A DNA stretch of 64,000 bases, from NCBI RefSeq assembly GCF_012931845.1, contig NZ_CP051884.1, forward strand, positions 3,348,001-3,412,000, written 5' to 3'. The notes beneath the pieces were generated by a model. That model did no database searches. It was given only the letters and a program-made list of their open reading frames with translations, and was not told the DNA's origin. This document shows positions 28,684 to 35,805 of the stretch, piece after piece. Within the stretch, counting starts at the first letter, position 1. Each line of letters begins with the position of its first letter. This DNA comes from Cellulomonas taurus. Its GTDB lineage: Bacteria > Actinomycetota > Actinomycetes > Actinomycetales > Cellulomonadaceae. A program made the position numbers and the translations under genes.

Positions 28684-30362
28684 CCGGCCCCGTGGTCAGG
28701 ATCGAGAACCTGTCCGTCTCCTTCGCCACCGACGCCGGATCCGTGCGTGCGGTGGACGACGTCAGCCTCACCGTGAACGCCGGCGAGGTGCTGGCCGTGG
28801 TCGGTGAGTCCGGCTCGGGCAAGACCGTGACCAGCAAGACCATCCTCGGCCTGCTGCCCGAGACCGCCACCACCCGGGGCGCGGTCGTGCTGACCAGCAA
28901 GGACGGCAGCACCGAGCACGACATCATCGGCCTGCGCGGCAGTGCCCTGCGGGGCGTCCGGGGTCGGGACGCGGCGATGGTCTTCCAGGAGCCCTCCACC
29001 GCCCTGAACCCGGTGTACACCGTGGGCTGGCAGATCATCGAGGGCCTGCGCGCGCACCGGAAGCTCAGCCGCACCGCAGCCCGGGCGGAGGCGATCGACA
29101 TCCTGCGCCGGGTGGGCATCCCCGACCCGGAGCACCGGATCGACCAGTACCCGCACGAGTTCTCCGGCGGCCAGAAGCAGCGGATCGTGATCGCCCAGGC
29201 GCTGGTGCTCGACCCTGGGGTGATCGTCGCCGACGAGCCGACCACCGCCCTCGACGTCACCGTCCAGGCCGAGATCCTCGACCTGCTGCGCCGCTGCCGG
29301 GACGAGTTCGGCACCGCGATCGTCCTGATCACGCACAACATGGGGGTGGTCGCGGATCTGGCCGACCGGGTCGCCGTGATGTACTCCGGCGAGATCGTCG
29401 AGCAGGCCCCGGTCCGGCAGCTGTTCAGCGCCCCGGCCCACGAGTACACCCGCCGCCTGCTGGACGCCGTGCCCCGGATCGGTGGCGGCACCGTGCACGC
29501 CCGCACCCGCGCCGCCGCCCGCCCGGAGGGCTGGGAGTCCGCCACCCCGGTGGTCGAGGCGACCGATCTGGAGATCACCTACCCGGGCAGGTTCCGCCGT
29601 CCCGGCTTCCGGGCCGTCGACGGGGTGTCCCTGACGATCCGACCCGGCGAGGTGCTGGGCCTGGTCGGCGAGTCCGGTTCCGGCAAGACCACCATCGGGC
29701 GCGCCATCGCCGGTCTCACCCCGGTCTCCGGCGGCTCGCTGCGGGTGCTCGGCACCGAGATGAACGGCGTCCGCGAGCGCGAGTTCCGGCCCGTCCGCCG
29801 CCGGATCGGCTTCGTGTTCCAGGACCCGGCGACCAGCTTCAACCCGCTGCTCACCATCGCGCAGTGCGTCGCCGAGCCCTTGATCGTGCACGGCAAGGCC
29901 CGTTCCCCCGAGGACGCCCGCTCCGCCGTCGACGACCTGCTCGAATCGGTGCAACTGCCGAAGTCCTTCGGCGACCGGTTCCCGCACGAACTCTCCGGTG
30001 GGCAACGCCAGCGCGCCTCCCTGGCCCGCGCCCTCGCCCTGGACCCCGAGCTGCTGATCGCCGACGAGCCGACCAGCGCCCTGGACGTCTCGGTGCAGGC
30101 CCGGGTGCTGGAACTGTTCAGCGAACTCCAGGCGTCCCTCGGCTTCGCCTGCCTGTTCATCAGCCACGACCTGGCGGTGGTCGACCTGCTCGCCGACCGG
30201 ATCGCGGTGCTGCACCACGGCAGCCTGGTCGAGGAGGGCACCGGCGAACAGGTGCTCGGTGCCCCGCAGCAGGAGTACACCCGCCGGCTGCTGGCGTCCC
30301 TGCCGGTGCCGGACCCGGTGGAGCAGGAGCGACGGCGGGAGGAGTGGCGGGCGCTGGCCTGA
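28680..30362 (+). CDS. ABC transporter ATP-binding protein with two fused ATPase domains (DppD-DppF type)
   Basis: A single 560-residue chain carries both ATPases. Domain 1: Walker A GESGSGKT, signature FSGGQKQR, Walker B VIVADEPTTALD. Domain 2: Walker A GESGSGKTT, signature LSGGQRQR, Walker B LLIADEPTSALD. Each domain ends with an oligopeptide-transporter C-terminal region (EYTRRLLDAVP; EYTRRLLASLP). Both domains look catalytically intact. The ATG overlaps the permease stop (ATGA). With the preceding three genes it forms a complete importer. Confidence 0.95.
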   Translation: MTGPVVRIENLSVSFATDAGSVRAVDDVSLTVNAGEVLAVVGESGSGKTVTSKTILGLLPETATTRGAVVLTSKDGSTEHDIIGLRGSALRGVRGRDAAMVFQEPSTALNPVYTVGWQIIEGLRAHRKLSRTAARAEAIDILRRVGIPDPEHRIDQYPHEFSGGQKQRIVIAQALVLDPGVIVADEPTTALDVTVQAEILDLLRRCRDEFGTAIVLITHNMGVVADLADRVAVMYSGEIVEQAPVRQLFSAPAHEYTRRLLDAVPRIGGGTVHARTRAAARPEGWESATPVVEATDLEITYPGRFRRPGFRAVDGVSLTIRPGEVLGLVGESGSGKTTIGRAIAGLTPVSGGSLRVLGTEMNGVREREFRPVRRRIGFVFQDPATSFNPLLTIAQCVAEPLIVHGKARSPEDARSAVDDLLESVQLPKSFGDRFPHELSGGQRQRASLARALALDPELLIADEPTSALDVSVQARVLELFSELQASLGFACLFISHDLAVVDLLADRIAVLHHGSLVEEGTGEQVLGAPQQEYTRRLLASLPVPDPVEQERRREEWRALA

Positions 30363-30437
30363 GCCGATCAGGTCGAGCGGTCGGTACCCGGGCGCGTCCT
30401 GCGGCTCGGCGGGGGCAGCCCTCCGCAAGATCGGTAC

Positions 30438-31082
30438 ATGGGGGCCGTAGTGGTGCGCGTCATCGCTGCGGCCTCCGTGGTGCTGGCCACCGGCATGACC
30501 TCGGCCCTGCGCGGCCTCGGGTGGTGCGTCGTCGACGCCGAGCACCTCGCCCCCGAGGCGCTGACCGTCCTGGTCCTGGACGACGAACCGGCGACGCGGA
30601 TCCCCACCCCGCGCTCCGGCGCCCGACCGCTCGCGCTCGCCGTCGACGTCTGCGTGGGCGGCGTCCCGTCCCTCCCGGCGCTGATCGTGCACGCGGAGCG
30701 GGGCGCGCAGGTGTTCAACGCCGCCACCCCGTTCCCGGTCCTCGTCCGGTTGATCGACCAGGCGCTGCGCGACCGCGGCACCGTCGCCACCACCGCCGCC
30801 GACCTGCGCCGCCGTGCCGTGGAGTCCGCCGCGTTGGCCCGGCTCACCCGGCAGGAGAGCGCCGTGCTGGTCGCCCTGATGTCCGGTGCCAGCGCCGCCG
30901 ACATCGCGGTGCGCACCCACCGTTCCCTGCACACGGTGCGCAGCCACATCCGCTCGGTGCTGAGCAAGCTCGGCGTCACCTCGCAGACCGCCGCGGTGGC
31001 GATCGCCGCCCGCTCCGGGCCGCCGGCCGAACTGGTGTGGGACCACGCACACTTCACCAATTCTGGTGATGAACGCCGGTGA
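30438..31082 (+). CDS. LuxR-type transcription regulator with degenerate N-terminal domain
   Basis: A 214-residue protein. The C-terminal helix-turn-helix is clear: LTRQESAVLVALMSGASAAD followed by IAVRTHRSLHTVRSHIRSVL and SKLGVTSQTAA. The N-terminal 120 residues look like a receiver remnant (VLVLDDEPA) but lack an evident phospho-acceptor pattern, so phosphorylation is doubtful. No kinase is adjacent. It lies 75 bp before two unrecognised genes in the same direction, its most likely targets. The start is uncertain: no strong ribosome site precedes the ATG, and a GTG four codons later is possible. Confidence 0.8.
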   Translation: MGAVVVRVIAAASVVLATGMTSALRGLGWCVVDAEHLAPEALTVLVLDDEPATRIPTPRSGARPLALAVDVCVGGVPSLPALIVHAERGAQVFNAATPFPVLVRLIDQALRDRGTVATTAADLRRRAVESAALARLTRQESAVLVALMSGASAADIAVRTHRSLHTVRSHIRSVLSKLGVTSQTAAVAIAARSGPPAELVWDHAHFTNSGDERR

Positions 31083-31156
31083 CTGCGCCCCGGAAGCTGA
31101 ACCCGCAACACAGCAGGGGGCACTCGGCCCACAGCCGAATTCGAAGGAGCAGGACC

Positions 31157-31738
31157 ATGGCACAGACCGTGAAGAAGGTCGTCGAGATCATCGCGCCGAT
31201 CGCGCTCGACGCACTGGCGACCGCAGCTGAGGCACTGATCGCGGGCGCCGCCACGCAGCAGGCGATCGCGCTGCTGCCGGAGCGCACCCGCGCCGTCGGT
31301 GACAACGACGACGGCCAGATCATCACGAAGGACACCTGGAGCTACTGCGAGACCAACTTCGCCACCCAGTACGGGTACTTCTACGCCGGGATGCGCTCGC
31401 AGCCGGTGACCGGCGACCTGCCGATCGCCGCCGCCGAGGACATCATCGTCTGGGAGAAGTCGAACGGGATCGCGGACATCCAGACCTATCTGCAGACCAT
31501 TTTCAAGGACTCGATCAGCGACGCCGACGCCATCGAGCTGGCGCAGAACCTCGGCACGATCTTCCAGCAGCGGTTCAGTGAGGTCGCCCTGGAGTGGACG
31601 CCGTTCTCCAAGCGGTACAACTTCCGCGACCAGCTGATCGTCGACGTCTACATGGTCACCTCTCCCGCCACCGACGTGAACCAGCAGCCGGCCGGGATCG
31701 CCAGCTACTGCTTCGTCGCCTACGAGCACCAGCACTGA
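31157..31738 (+). CDS. Unrecognised protein, first of a LuxR-linked pair
   Basis: A 193-residue protein not recognised by me. It begins with an amphipathic, Ala-rich helical stretch (about 5-40, containing KKVVEIIAPIALDALATAA), has no signal peptide, and continues with an aromatic- and acid-rich domain (YCETNFATQYGYFYAGM; VWEKSNGIADIQTYLQTIF; EWTPFSKRYNFRDQ). It has just two cysteines and ends HQH. The ribosome site AAGGAGCAGGA is excellent, suggesting strong expression. The hexapeptide DIQTYL recurs in the next protein. The makeup would suit a cytosolic or self-inserting protein, but no function is assigned. Confidence 0.75.
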   Translation: MAQTVKKVVEIIAPIALDALATAAEALIAGAATQQAIALLPERTRAVGDNDDGQIITKDTWSYCETNFATQYGYFYAGMRSQPVTGDLPIAAAEDIIVWEKSNGIADIQTYLQTIFKDSISDADAIELAQNLGTIFQQRFSEVALEWTPFSKRYNFRDQLIVDVYMVTSPATDVNQQPAGIASYCFVAYEHQH

Positions 31739-31748
31739 GGCGACGGCG

Positions 31749-32480
31749 ATGGCACTCGTCTACCGGGGCATGCTCCCCGACGGCGGCGGACCCCTGGTGG
31801 CCGCCAACAACGCGAACGCCCTGGGCGTCCGCTACCCACCGAACCCGACCACGGACATCCAGACCTACCTCAACGGGGCCGCCCAGTGGGTCAACCCGGT
31901 GACGCCCGCCGGTGCGCCCCAGGGCATGTCCGTCGCCACCGGCTCGGGGTGCAACCTGCCTCCCCACCGGCGACCGAGCGGCGCGCCCTGGAACGGTTCC
32001 GGCCGCGCCGGGCTGCGCATGTGGCAGCTCGACGACAGCACCCTGCACCCGGCCCAGCTGACCAACACCCCGGCCCCGACCCACGCGCACCCGCACCATG
32101 CGGTGATCGCCCCGGGTGAGGCGATGGCGGTCGTGACCTACATCGGTGACCTCGATGCCACCGTGGGAAACTGGTCGCTCGCACCGGATCCGGCCGTCGC
32201 CTGCGCGGCTGCCGTCCTGGGGGAAGGTGGCACCGTGCATCCCGAGGTGGACCGGCTGGCCACGGCGGTGGCCCGTGGCGGTGACCACGCGCCCCTGATC
32301 GAGGCACTGCTCGCCGCCAACCGCGCCGGGACCCCCGGCGCCCAGCTGATCGCGGGGCTGGACACCCGCGCCCAGCAGCTCGACCAGGCCGGTAACGACG
32401 ACGGCGCGGAGGCACTGCGTGCCGTGCTGGACCGGCTCACCGGGTTCTGCGCACCCGACCAGCGGGTCGATCTGGCCTGA
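31749..32480 (+). CDS. Unrecognised protein, second of the LuxR-linked pair
   Basis: A 243-residue protein not recognised by me, starting ten bases after the previous stop. The N-terminal half is Pro/Asn/Gly-rich with LGVRYPPNPTTDIQTYLNGA and a His-rich patch APTHAHPHHAV (about 115-125) that could bind metal. The C-terminal half is helical and Ala-rich (LATAVARGGDHAPLIEALLA). No signal peptide or membrane segment. The shared DIQTYL and tight spacing suggest the two proteins work together. A hairpin terminator follows at 32489. Confidence 0.72.
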   Translation: MALVYRGMLPDGGGPLVAANNANALGVRYPPNPTTDIQTYLNGAAQWVNPVTPAGAPQGMSVATGSGCNLPPHRRPSGAPWNGSGRAGLRMWQLDDSTLHPAQLTNTPAPTHAHPHHAVIAPGEAMAVVTYIGDLDATVGNWSLAPDPAVACAAAVLGEGGTVHPEVDRLATAVARGGDHAPLIEALLAANRAGTPGAQLIAGLDTRAQQLDQAGNDDGAEALRAVLDRLTGFCAPDQRVDLA

Positions 32481-32488
32481 GACACGCA

Positions 32489-32527
32489 CGACGGCGGCCC
32501 GATCCCTCACCGGGGGTCGGGCCGTCG
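32489..32527 (+). terminator. Hairpin terminator after the unknown pair
   Basis: CGACGGCGGCCCGATCC and its near-complement GGGTCGGGCCGTCG form a long GC-rich stem with one bulge starting ten bases past the stop at 32480. There is no T-run, as is usual in high-GC actinobacteria. Confidence 0.6.
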
Positions 32528-32578
32528 CCCTGCCGAAACGCCTGCGCGTGCCCCGCTCACCGGATTACCGTCCGAGAC

Positions 32579-33301
32579 ATGACCCACCCGCTCGCGGTCC
32601 GGGAGACCGCCCCCGGCCTGTTCACCGCCCGCACTCCCCTGGTCAACTGGCTGCTGGCCGTCGACGGGGACGCCGTGCTGCTGATCGACTCCGGCTACCC
32701 GGGCCAGTGCGACGCCCTGGTCGAGTCGCTGCGGATGATCGGCCGCCGACCCGAGGACGTGGTCGCCGGGATCGCCACCCACGGCCACGTCGACCACATC
32801 GGCGGCTTCACGCACCTGCGCACCGGACTCGACTTCCCGGTCTACGGCCTCGCCGCCGAACTGCCGAACCTGCGCCGCGAGGTCGTCCACCAGGCCGACC
32901 TGCGCGCCATCGCCCCCTCGCTGTGGCAGCCCCGGGTCGCCCGCTGGGCGGTCGCCGCGATGTCGGCCGGCGGCCTGCGCGACGTGGCGATCCCCGACGC
33001 GGCCGAGGCTCCCGCCGACCAGCCGCTCGACCTGCCGCTGCGTCCCGTGCTCCGCGCCGTCCCCGGGCACACGCCGGGCAGCGCGGTGGTGCACTTCCCG
33101 GAGCTCGGCGTCCTGGCCACCGGCGATGCCGCGGTCACCGGTCACCCGACCCTGCGACCGCCCGCCCGCCCGGGGCTGATCGACCTGCCCGCGTACTTCC
33201 AGCACGACCCGGACGTTGCGCGGTCCGGTCGTGAGCTGCTGTGCAGCTGGGACGCCGGGATCGTGATTCCCGGTCATGGGCCGGTCATCCGCCGATCCTG
33301 A
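32579..33301 (+). CDS. Metallo-beta-lactamase-fold hydrolase
   Basis: A 240-residue cytoplasmic hydrolase of the MBL superfamily. The metal ligands are all visible: THGHVDHIGG, the histidine in VPGHTPGSAVVHF, the aspartate in ATGDAAVTG and the histidine in VIPGHGPVI. Family members include glyoxalase II and lactonases; nothing narrows the substrate. A single-gene unit, with a small GACCCC/GGGGTC hairpin just past its stop (33300-33320). Confidence 0.88.
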   Translation: MTHPLAVRETAPGLFTARTPLVNWLLAVDGDAVLLIDSGYPGQCDALVESLRMIGRRPEDVVAGIATHGHVDHIGGFTHLRTGLDFPVYGLAAELPNLRREVVHQADLRAIAPSLWQPRVARWAVAAMSAGGLRDVAIPDAAEAPADQPLDLPLRPVLRAVPGHTPGSAVVHFPELGVLATGDAAVTGHPTLRPPARPGLIDLPAYFQHDPDVARSGRELLCSWDAGIVIPGHGPVIRRS

Positions 33302-33387
33302 CCCCCTGCGCCGAGGGGTCAGAACCCGAGGCGGTTCAGGCACGCGGCGCGGTTCGGGCGGTCCCAGTGGGCGCGCTCGCCAGGTGC

Positions 33388-33948
33388 CTATTCGCAGGCG
33401 ATACCGTCGCCGTCCCGGTCCAGCTTGGAGCTGTACCCCGGCTCGCCGCTCATGATCGGCGCCGCCCCGGCCGCGCGCGCCTCGGTGCAGTTCGCGTAGA
33501 AGGTCGAGCCACCACCGGAGGTCGTGGACCCGCTGGCCGAGCTGGACCCACCGGCCGAGCTGGAGCCGGTGCTGCTCACCGCGGCCGCCGCGCTGGCCTC
33601 TCGCGCCGCCACCGCTGCCTCTCGGTCGGCGATCCACTGATCCGCCTCGTTCAGCGCGGTCTCGCGGGTGCTGGCGTCGGCCTCCCGGGCGGCGACGCTC
33701 TGCGACCGGGTCTCCACGGCTGCTTCGCGGGAGGTGACGGCCGCCTCCCGTTCGGCGAGGTCATCGACGGCAGCGGTCGGCGTCGCGGTGGCCGTGACGG
33801 TGACGGTGGGTGCCGGTTCGGCAGCGGTCGACTGGCCGGAGCCTCCGCTGCCGACCAGCGCACCGAGGAACACGCCGCTCGCCAACAGGATCACCGGTCG
33901 GGTGCGTTGGCCCTTCACCCCGAAGATGGCGCTACCGACACTGGTCAT
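33388..33948 (-). CDS. Excalibur-domain secreted or membrane-anchored protein
   Basis: A 186-residue protein with one N-terminal membrane segment (about 18-34, VILLASGVFLGALVG), an acidic/Ala-rich coiled-coil region full of R-E-A-A repeats (about 60-115), a Ser/Gly linker, and a C-terminal Excalibur calcium-binding domain with FYANCTEARAAG and LDRDGDGIACE (its D-D-D-E loop and two cysteines). The layout suggests an envelope protein holding the Excalibur domain outside. Specific role unknown. Confidence 0.88.
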   Translation of the reverse strand: MTSVGSAIFGVKGQRTRPVILLASGVFLGALVGSGGSGQSTAAEPAPTVTVTATATPTAAVDDLAEREAAVTSREAAVETRSQSVAAREADASTRETALNEADQWIADREAAVAAREASAAAAVSSTGSSSAGGSSSASGSTTSGGGSTFYANCTEARAAGAAPIMSGEPGYSSKLDRDGDGIACE

Positions 33949-34062
33949 GGCTCCCCCTGGATCGTGAGACGACCGCCGCCGAGCGGCGGCTGATCGTGCA
34001 GCACGCTAGGGGTCCGGGCGCTCACCACGGGGGGCTTTCGTCCTGTCCCTAGGTGTTACCCC

Positions 34063-35166
34063 TCAGAGCGGCTCCGGCTCGTGATCCCGTCCCCGCACCA
34101 CCGGCCGCACGCGCAACACCCGCTCCAGACCGCGACGCATCCGCCGCTGGAACGGCCGCTCGGCCACCCGGTACACCAGGATCGCCACCGCCACGCACAC
34201 CAGGATCGCGGCGGCCAGGGTGCCGAATCTGCCCAGGTGCGGGGCCAGCACCTCGATCGTCGCCCAGCCCACGTACTCGTGCGTCAGGTACAGCGGGTAG
34301 GTCAGCAGGCCGAGCAGGGTGAACACCCGCCAGTCCGTCCGGGTGAGGGCGGGCCACAGGGCGGCGGCGGCCACCATCGCGACGCAGGCGACCACCAGCA
34401 CCCCGATCAGCGCTGGTGACGTCACGTGCCCGGAGCTGATGGCGTCGATCGCCCCGATCGTCTTCCACTGGGTCATCACCACCGCCGCGGCGACGTCCAG
34501 CGCGAGCACGGCCCAGGCGATCGGCCGGTGGCCGGTCCGGTAGAGCACCGAGATCACCATCCCGGCGCAGAACAGCGGTGCCCACTCGATCAGCGTGAAC
34601 CGGCCGAACCACCCGAGGTCGAGCAGGCTCAGCGGCACGGTGACCAGTGGGACCACCGCCGCCACCATCAGCACCCGGCGCAGGGTGAGGCCGATCCGGA
34701 TGAACAGCAGGATCAACAGGTAGAACTGCAGCTCCACCCAGAGCGTCCAGTAGACCCCGTCCACCCGCGGCACCTCGAACAGGTCCTGCAACATCGTGAG
34801 GTTGACCAGCACCTCGGTCGGGGTGCGGCCCTCGAAGCTCGGCCACAGCCAGCGCAGCGTAGCGGTGAGCAGCACCGCCAGCCAGTAGGCGGGATAGAGC
34901 CGACTGACCCGGGAGGCGATGAACGCGCCGCCGGATCGACGCCAGGCCGAGGTCAGGATCACGAAGCCGCTGATCACGAAGAACAGATGCACCCCGAGGT
35001 AGCCGTAGCGACTGACCTCGGACAGCCACGGGAACACCTGGAACGGCAGCTCGTCACCCCAACGCTGGTGGTCGCGCGCGGTGAAGTGGAAGAACAGCAC
35101 GGCCATCGCGGCGACGAAGCGCAGGAGGTCGACCACGGTGAGTCGAGGCGCGGAGGCGGATGGCAT
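34063..35166 (-). CDS. OafA/YrhL-type membrane acyltransferase
   Basis: A 367-residue acyltransferase-3 family protein with about ten membrane helices. Motifs are LRFVAAMAVLFFHF, the cytoplasmic R-rich loop after VHLFFVISGFVI, and SRLYPAYWLAVLL. Such enzymes O-acetylate or succinylate cell-surface or secreted glycans. No polysaccharide genes adjoin. The ATG at 35166 lies 40 bp from the CsoR operator of the divergent copper operon. Confidence 0.9.
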   Translation of the reverse strand: MPSASAPRLTVVDLLRFVAAMAVLFFHFTARDHQRWGDELPFQVFPWLSEVSRYGYLGVHLFFVISGFVILTSAWRRSGGAFIASRVSRLYPAYWLAVLLTATLRWLWPSFEGRTPTEVLVNLTMLQDLFEVPRVDGVYWTLWVELQFYLLILLFIRIGLTLRRVLMVAAVVPLVTVPLSLLDLGWFGRFTLIEWAPLFCAGMVISVLYRTGHRPIAWAVLALDVAAAVVMTQWKTIGAIDAISSGHVTSPALIGVLVVACVAMVAAAALWPALTRTDWRVFTLLGLLTYPLYLTHEYVGWATIEVLAPHLGRFGTLAAAILVCVAVAILVYRVAERPFQRRMRRGLERVLRVRPVVRGRDHEPEPL

Positions 35167-35207
35167 CCGGAGAACCTACGGCGGATCGCTCGAGTCGACC
35201 TGTCGAA

Positions 35208-35224
35208 ATACCCCGGGGGGGTAT
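35208..35224. promoter_or_regulatory. CsoR-type copper operator
   Basis: ATACCCCGGGGGGGTAT is a near-perfect palindrome of the form known for CsoR (TACCCC...GGGGTA). It lies 40 bp before csoR and would be occupied by CsoR until Cu(I) binds, keeping csoR-copZ-copA off. Confidence 0.8.
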
Positions 35225-35263
35225 AGCGTTCACCGGGTGGACCCCGACGAGCAGGAGACACCG

Positions 35264-35545
35264 ATGCACGGCTACACCCCGAACAAGGACGACTACGCCA
35301 AGCGGATGCGCCGGATCGAGGGCCAGGTGCGCGGCATCGCCCGGATGATCGACGAGGACGTGTACTGCATCGACGTCCTGACCCAGGTCGCCGCCGTCAC
35401 CAAGGCCCTGCAGTCGGTGAGCATCGCGCTGGTCGAGGACCACCTCGGGCACTGCGTGGTCGACGCCGCCAAGAAGTCACCCGAGGAGGGTGAGGCCAAG
35501 GTGAAGGAAGCCGCCGAGGCCATCGCCCGCCTGGTCCGCAGCTGA
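35264..35545 (+). CDS. csoR: Copper-sensing transcriptional repressor
   Basis: A 93-residue all-helical DUF156 repressor. The Cu(I) ligands appear at C35, H60 and C64, with the same spacing as in M. tuberculosis CsoR. RRIEGQVRGIARMI near the N-terminus is the DNA-contact helix of the family. GCAGGAGAC precedes the ATG; a GTG nine codons earlier is less likely. First gene of csoR-copZ-copA with its own operator upstream, so it is autoregulated. Confidence 0.92.
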   Translation: MHGYTPNKDDYAKRMRRIEGQVRGIARMIDEDVYCIDVLTQVAAVTKALQSVSIALVEDHLGHCVVDAAKKSPEEGEAKVKEAAEAIARLVRS

Positions 35546-35574
35546 CCGTCCCACCCCCTCCGAGAGGAACTCCC

Positions 35575-35805
35575 ATGACCACCACCACCTTCTCCGTCGA
35601 CGGCATGACCTGCGGCAACTGCGTGAAGCACGTGACCGAGGAGCTGACCACGCTGCCCGGTGTCACCGATGTGCAGGTCGAGCTGGTCACCGGCGGCTCG
35701 TCCCCGGTCACCGTCACCTCCGAGGCCCCCCTGGACCCGGCGGCCATCGCCGCCGCCGTGGACGAGGCCGGCTACGCGGTCACCCCGAAGGGATCATTGC
35801 TGTGA
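35575..35805 (+). CDS. copZ: Copper chaperone
   Basis: A 76-residue heavy-metal-associated domain with the Cu(I) motif MTCGNC (residues 11-16) in FSVDGMTCGNCVKHV and the usual beta-alpha-beta pattern. It hands copper to the ATPase encoded next. Its TGA overlaps the copA GTG start (GTGA). GAGAGGAAC precedes the ATG. Confidence 0.93.
   Translation: MTTTTFSVDGMTCGNCVKHVTEELTTLPGVTDVQVELVTGGSSPVTVTSEAPLDPAAIAAAVDEAGYAVTPKGSLL

Noticed and set aside
28428..31163. Long minus-strand open frame across the ABC ATPase and LuxR genes
   Set aside because: Shadow frame; both plus-strand genes have clear motifs, and the antisense product resembles no protein.
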